From Alisma plantago-aquatica (Eukaryota > Streptophyta > Magnoliopsida > Alismatales > Alismataceae), in NCBI GenBank assembly GCA_963693085.1, contig OY856410.1, positions 883,582,335 to 883,646,334 on the forward strand: DNA of 64,000 nt. Reading direction: 5' to 3'. The number at the start of each line of letters is the position of its first letter. Position 1 is the stretch's first letter. Below the pieces are notes generated by a model. That model had not been told where the DNA came from. It saw nothing but the letters and a program-made list of their open reading frames with translations, and made no database searches. Positions 59,814-64,000 of the stretch are shown here, piece by piece. The translations under genes were made by a program, and so were the position numbers.

Positions 59814-62270
59814 TTATCACTACGTTAATGATGCGTCTGCAAAAATCGTACTTGCATAACTTATCTAGAGAAATATTGATGCAACTTTTCTGAGATGAAT
59901 CATAACAATCAAATACGAAAGGGGTTACTTAAAGCTTATAGTAAGCTCATAGAAGTAAAAAGATAAAAAAGTACTAATAAAAACCTAGATGAAATAAACA
60001 TGGGCAAAACTCAAGGCTACATAACATATCTGAATCTATAACAACGCTTTTGTTATTTCTTCAAATGATTCACTCCTACTGAATATGTTATTGACCATAG
60101 GACAATACATATATTTTGCTAGATGCTTTTATACCAAAATGTTGGTATGCTCAACTTTTCTTGGTAATAACTTAATTATTATCTAATTCGTCATTGTTCA
60201 AGAATTACAATTAGTAATGTCAAGTCAGACCGATCCAAACAATTTTGAAAAACTCCATATTGGTTGCCGTAAGGGTGAGTCATTGGAGTTCACAGTCTTG
60301 GGTTGTAGTCTGTTTCCAAGCTAGATATTTAGTTGAGAGATTCTGTATTAAAATAGTAACCAAAAGGTTTAACCGAGCAAGAACACATTAACTTTGTTTT
60401 TACTCCAAACGTAACAATCATGTCACCTATATTTTTTTATACTATGAACAAAGAAGAAATCATCAATATAAGCATGCAGCAAATAAATGATATTTAATTT
60501 CTGATTTTCTAATAGTATGAAAACATGTGACGTGAATAGCATTTGTGTCCGAATATAAATTATGATGCTTATCTATCATACATTTTTCAATTGAGTAACG
60601 AAAATTTGAAAATAATAATGTCACATTCTAAGTGCACGAGAATGCTAATTATGAAACAAACTTAGCTACAAGTGACAGCCAGGAATATATGACTGTGAAA
60701 AGTCTTAATAAAGAAGCGACAACTTTAAGGAATAAAAAAGTCATTGAATTGGATTTTATTTAACGTCGTGTTTGATGTTGCCTCACAGTATGGAACACCG
60801 ATTTCGGCAGGGGTTATAAAAAGTGGGTCTTAAGACATTCTCATTTATACATCTGCATCATGCCACTTGTAACATATTGTGTTGGATGTTTAGAAACAAA
60901 AGATGTTTGGAAATAGGAGAATAACAATATAATTGTGTTTTCATATTTGAGATTCATGGTAATAAAAAAAATCAAAATAATACTATGGTTTTTCCCCAAA
61001 TAGGAATATTTTGATACGCTCACACACAATCACATTGCGGAAATTGGCAACAATATCAAACAACGAACAATCACCCAACCAATTATACATAGAAGTTAAC
61101 CAGAAAAAAACTTACACATTTGTAAATCCACAAAGCCCGTCTAGATCAAATATGCAACGTACTGACGTCCGATGCACATCTTCACTATTTTTGTGCCGAA
61201 TATGAAATCGTGATTGATCCCAGCGGTACCAAGATGTCTCCTCTTTACATTGGTACTCAAGCGCTTATCGTGGTCATACTACCACTGGATGTCTGACTCT
61301 ATGTCTGAACCCCTAAATTGGCATCACGATGGACAGGCGGAGTTGGGAACAAAGTAGAGAGGATAAGAAAGGGGGCAACATCACGGTTTGGTGTTTGGAA
61401 GCAAAATACGGAGTTCTGATGATGCACAATTCGTAGTGGGTGTTGAACGGGGGTGGGTGATAATCCAGAGTAGGAGAACATGGATACTTTGAAAAAAAAA
61501 ATTCAAATGGAAGATTGATTGTGAAAGGTGAAAAGTGGGCGGGATAAAATAAAAGTTTAGCGCCAGTGAAAATAGTTCTTTTTTTCATTTAAAAAATATA
61601 GTCAAATCTGTATTTATTTAAAAACTTGCAATTAACTGCACTAGTTTTATTTACAAATATAAAACTTGTAGTGAAACTGTCATTTTAGATATATATAACA
61701 TATATGTAGGCATGAAAATTGTAGGCAAAATATCTTTTTCTCGTAGTTGGGGAAGTTCGTGATAAAAAATTGAATTGTTCAAAATAAACTTGACTTTGAA
61801 TATCACATTGAATATTTTGCTTATAAGTCCTACGTAGTACTATATTTTTCTATAAATATTTTCAATTGTTCAATATTTCTCTTTTCAAAGTGTACTGATG
61901 CATTTGCATTGATTGTGTCTTGAATTACTTGATTTTAGGTATGGAAACTCAAGTATGGAAAACAAGACGATCTACTATACTCTTGCCAAAATCTACCAAA
62001 ACGAAGAATTCTCTCACATGGGATTATATGTAAAGGGAATCTACTATCAAGTTGTATCTTCATATCTTGTATCTCTTCCTTTCTTGTTTCCTTCGGGCCC
62101 CCGATGTAATAGAATTCTTAGTCTTTTTCAGTAAAGTGAAATGTTATTTCTTTTTGCATAAATGTGTGTGTGATTTTTGGCCACTCAGAGACGGGCGCTG
62201 TAATCCCTTAACACTACCTATCTAGGTAGTGGGATTGGGATTAGGGTAAGAATGATTTCGTGACACATAT

Positions 62271-63674
62271 TGACACATATGATGCTTTTATGAGGTTATG
62301 CTTAGGTTAGATGAAGTCCCACTAGTTGAGAGAGATCCCAAAACAAAGGATTAGGGGAAGTCCCAATGAGATTTGAGAAATACCCCAATATTATCACACA
62401 AATAAGGGGAGTGAGTTGAGCCTTAGCTACAAACTCCTTTTTGTGTCGATGATAGATCTTGTTATATCCCATGGGTAGTTCAGTCCTTGTGCCAATACTG
62501 TAAGATGCTGGGACATTGTGAGGGATTATATCCCACAAGTGGTTTGACATCATGTAATAGTGTGTAATGAGATGTTATCCTAAAAGAATATTACATACAA
62601 ACAAAGATGCGTAAAAGATGTGATAAGAGAAAAAGACAAGCATGACATGTTTTCTATATGCATGTGCCTTGTTTTTTGTTTAATATCTTATTCATGATAT
62701 ATATTATGTCATAATACGTGTTACTCTTACTCAATAAATTATGTAACAAATCAAAATTTGGATTAAAATATTCTTCTCTAGTAAGCGGAAAGTACACTCA
62801 TTGAGGTGGAAACAACTCACAAATATGTTTTTAGTGTTCAAGTGTTTATAGTTCCACAATGGGTGCATGGTGGTTGGTGAAGCCTTGTCAATGGATCAAT
62901 GAGGTTGTGTTAAACACCCAGTCTTGGTTTGGGGAGACTTGGTATTGCCTATTTGTCACCTCTTTCTAATGTTATTCAACCCTTTGACTGTTAAGCATAT
63001 GATTGATGTTGTAATAAGAAAGAAATGATGTATGCCATGTTGTATATGATAATTTATGTTTGACGTCATACATTTTTTATGTGAGCTTTTCTCTTATGAT
63101 GTGAGGACGTGATTGTATGAAGTAGAATTCATGTTTTAGGATCAAATTTTATCTATTTGAGATATAATCATGTTTGTTTTGGATGATCCTTGTCAAGATG
63201 TATTAGGACTTGTGTATATGCTTCTATAGACTTCTGTTGATCTCAAAAAACTTAATAAATACTTACTTCTTTTGACAACATGTTTTGGTGTATCTGGATT
63301 ATAGGTTAATTCAGGAGGTGGATGCTACAATTAGGTATTTTTGCATCGGTTTGGAAGGTCTGTAGGGACATTAAGGACATATGATCTAAGTTGATGTCAT
63401 GTTGAGAATGAAGATGTGATGTGTTGAGAGTTTTGCAAGTCACCTAGTTGTGATTCCTTTTAATGTTTCCACTCTGAGATATCACATTCTATAACCATTT
63501 GATGTCAACTTTTGCTTAATGAAGACATGACTTGTAGAAGAGTACCCAAGAAGAAGTACAACAAATGAACCTATAAATCCATCTTAGCATATGATGTTTC
63601 TCCTAGAGTAGGTAGTGGATTCCATGTCGACTTCTATAACAACCAAGTTGCCTAAATATGTGGAGTAAAGAGAT
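62271..63674. other. Right flank of the second element, no readable gene
   Basis: Continues the sequence interrupted at 42670. The style (TTGAGGTGG, AGTGTTTATAGTTCC, CCCAGTCTTGGTTTGGGGAGACTTGG) and the chromovirus Gag that follows suggest an LTR and leader of yet another chromovirus, but I cannot find its primer site or LTR limits. Confidence 0.35.
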
Positions 63675-63950
63675 ATTGGGAAGACTTATGAGCATTTTTG
63701 CCATTTGGGAGCCACATATTTCATGAGTGCTGATCCAATATAGGCTGATATGTGGATGAGAGATTTAGATAGATTCTTCCTTATGAAAATTCGAATGGAA
63801 GAATCGATCCTTCATGCTGTATATCTCTTGAAAGAAAGTGCGAGTCACTAGCTATGGAAGAGAATAGTTCAGTCTTTGATGTGGGCTGATTTCAAGAGAG
63901 AGTTGAAACTTTCTTCTTTCTTGAATTTTTTTATTCAAAGATAAGAATAA
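63675..63950 (+). pseudogene. Chromovirus-type Gag core, decayed, runs toward window end
   Basis: The frame from 63675 reads FCHLGATYFMSADPI, a stop, ADMWMRDLDRFFLMKIRMEE, SILHAVYLLKESASH, a stop, LWKRIVQSLMWADFKREL. This follows the plant chromovirus Gag core: F..L.PP.F.G..DP..AD.W....D..F......E...L.AV..L...A..WW ... W..FK..F. Two in-frame stops (one where a tryptophan is expected) and an unreadable tail show decay. It is distinct from the two complete elements and is probably the host into which the 42.7-62.3 kb element inserted. Confidence 0.75.
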
Positions 63951-64000
63951 ATAGTTTTGGACACTAAAATAGGGTGATACCACAGTGAATGAATGTGAGG

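Overview
This window is plant nuclear DNA: AT-rich, without operons, and made almost entirely of decayed plant-type transposable elements. I found no intact host gene. The protein similarities I can read are Ty3/gypsy Gag, protease, RT and RNase H of the Tat/Ogre and chromovirus types, a plant L1 LINE with an RNase H domain, a CACTA DNA transposon carrying a phosphoglycerate kinase fragment, a tRNA-derived SINE and a hAT-like element. I cannot name the species.

Layout. (1) 1-12.9 kb: wreck of a Tat/Ogre-like Ty3 element on the + strand, with Gag core at 1.64-1.92 kb, a zinc-knuckle trace at 7.0 kb, protease at 7.8-8.35 kb, and an RT cut in two. A hAT-like element (737-1468) sits near gag. A solo LTR (9828-12480, 5-bp duplication CTTAG) splits the RT gene. 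(2) 12.9-17.6 kb: a probable non-autonomous chromovirus-type element with direct repeats at 12.88 and 17.20 kb, which itself interrupts the Tat RNase H. (3) 17.6-21.1 kb: unrecognised sequence, then a GC-richer stretch. (4) 21128-37799: a complete minus-strand LTR element with a perfect ACCTA target duplication, LTRs of about 5.0 and 4.0 kb, a tRNA-Met-type primer site, and a short internal region with gag and protease/RT remnants of a chromovirus. Its 3' LTR carries a 4.7-kb L1 LINE (21265-25995) with an 18-bp target duplication. (5) 37.8-42.7 kb: continuation of the interrupted host sequence, then unrecognised DNA. (6) 42671-62265: a second plus-strand LTR element (duplication CATAT, LTRs about 3 kb, non-coding internal region 1.9 kb). 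Its 3' LTR holds an 11.3-kb CACTA transposon (50479-61748), which in turn holds the PGK fragment and a SINE. (7) 62.3-64 kb: more chromovirus-type sequence ending in a Gag remnant.

The relative order of events can be read directly from the nesting. The retained sister LTRs act as empty-site controls for the LINE, the CACTA, a 24-bp minisatellite and a microsatellite expansion. The most unusual points are: a candidate 3' transduction by the LINE (a second poly(A) after 93 bp of extra sequence), the PGK fragment in the CACTA, a (TA)n tract that is 10 bp in one LTR and about 450 bp in its sister, and a 24-bp-period minisatellite present in only one of two LTRs. I did not find convincing evidence of a new molecular system; the novelty is structural.
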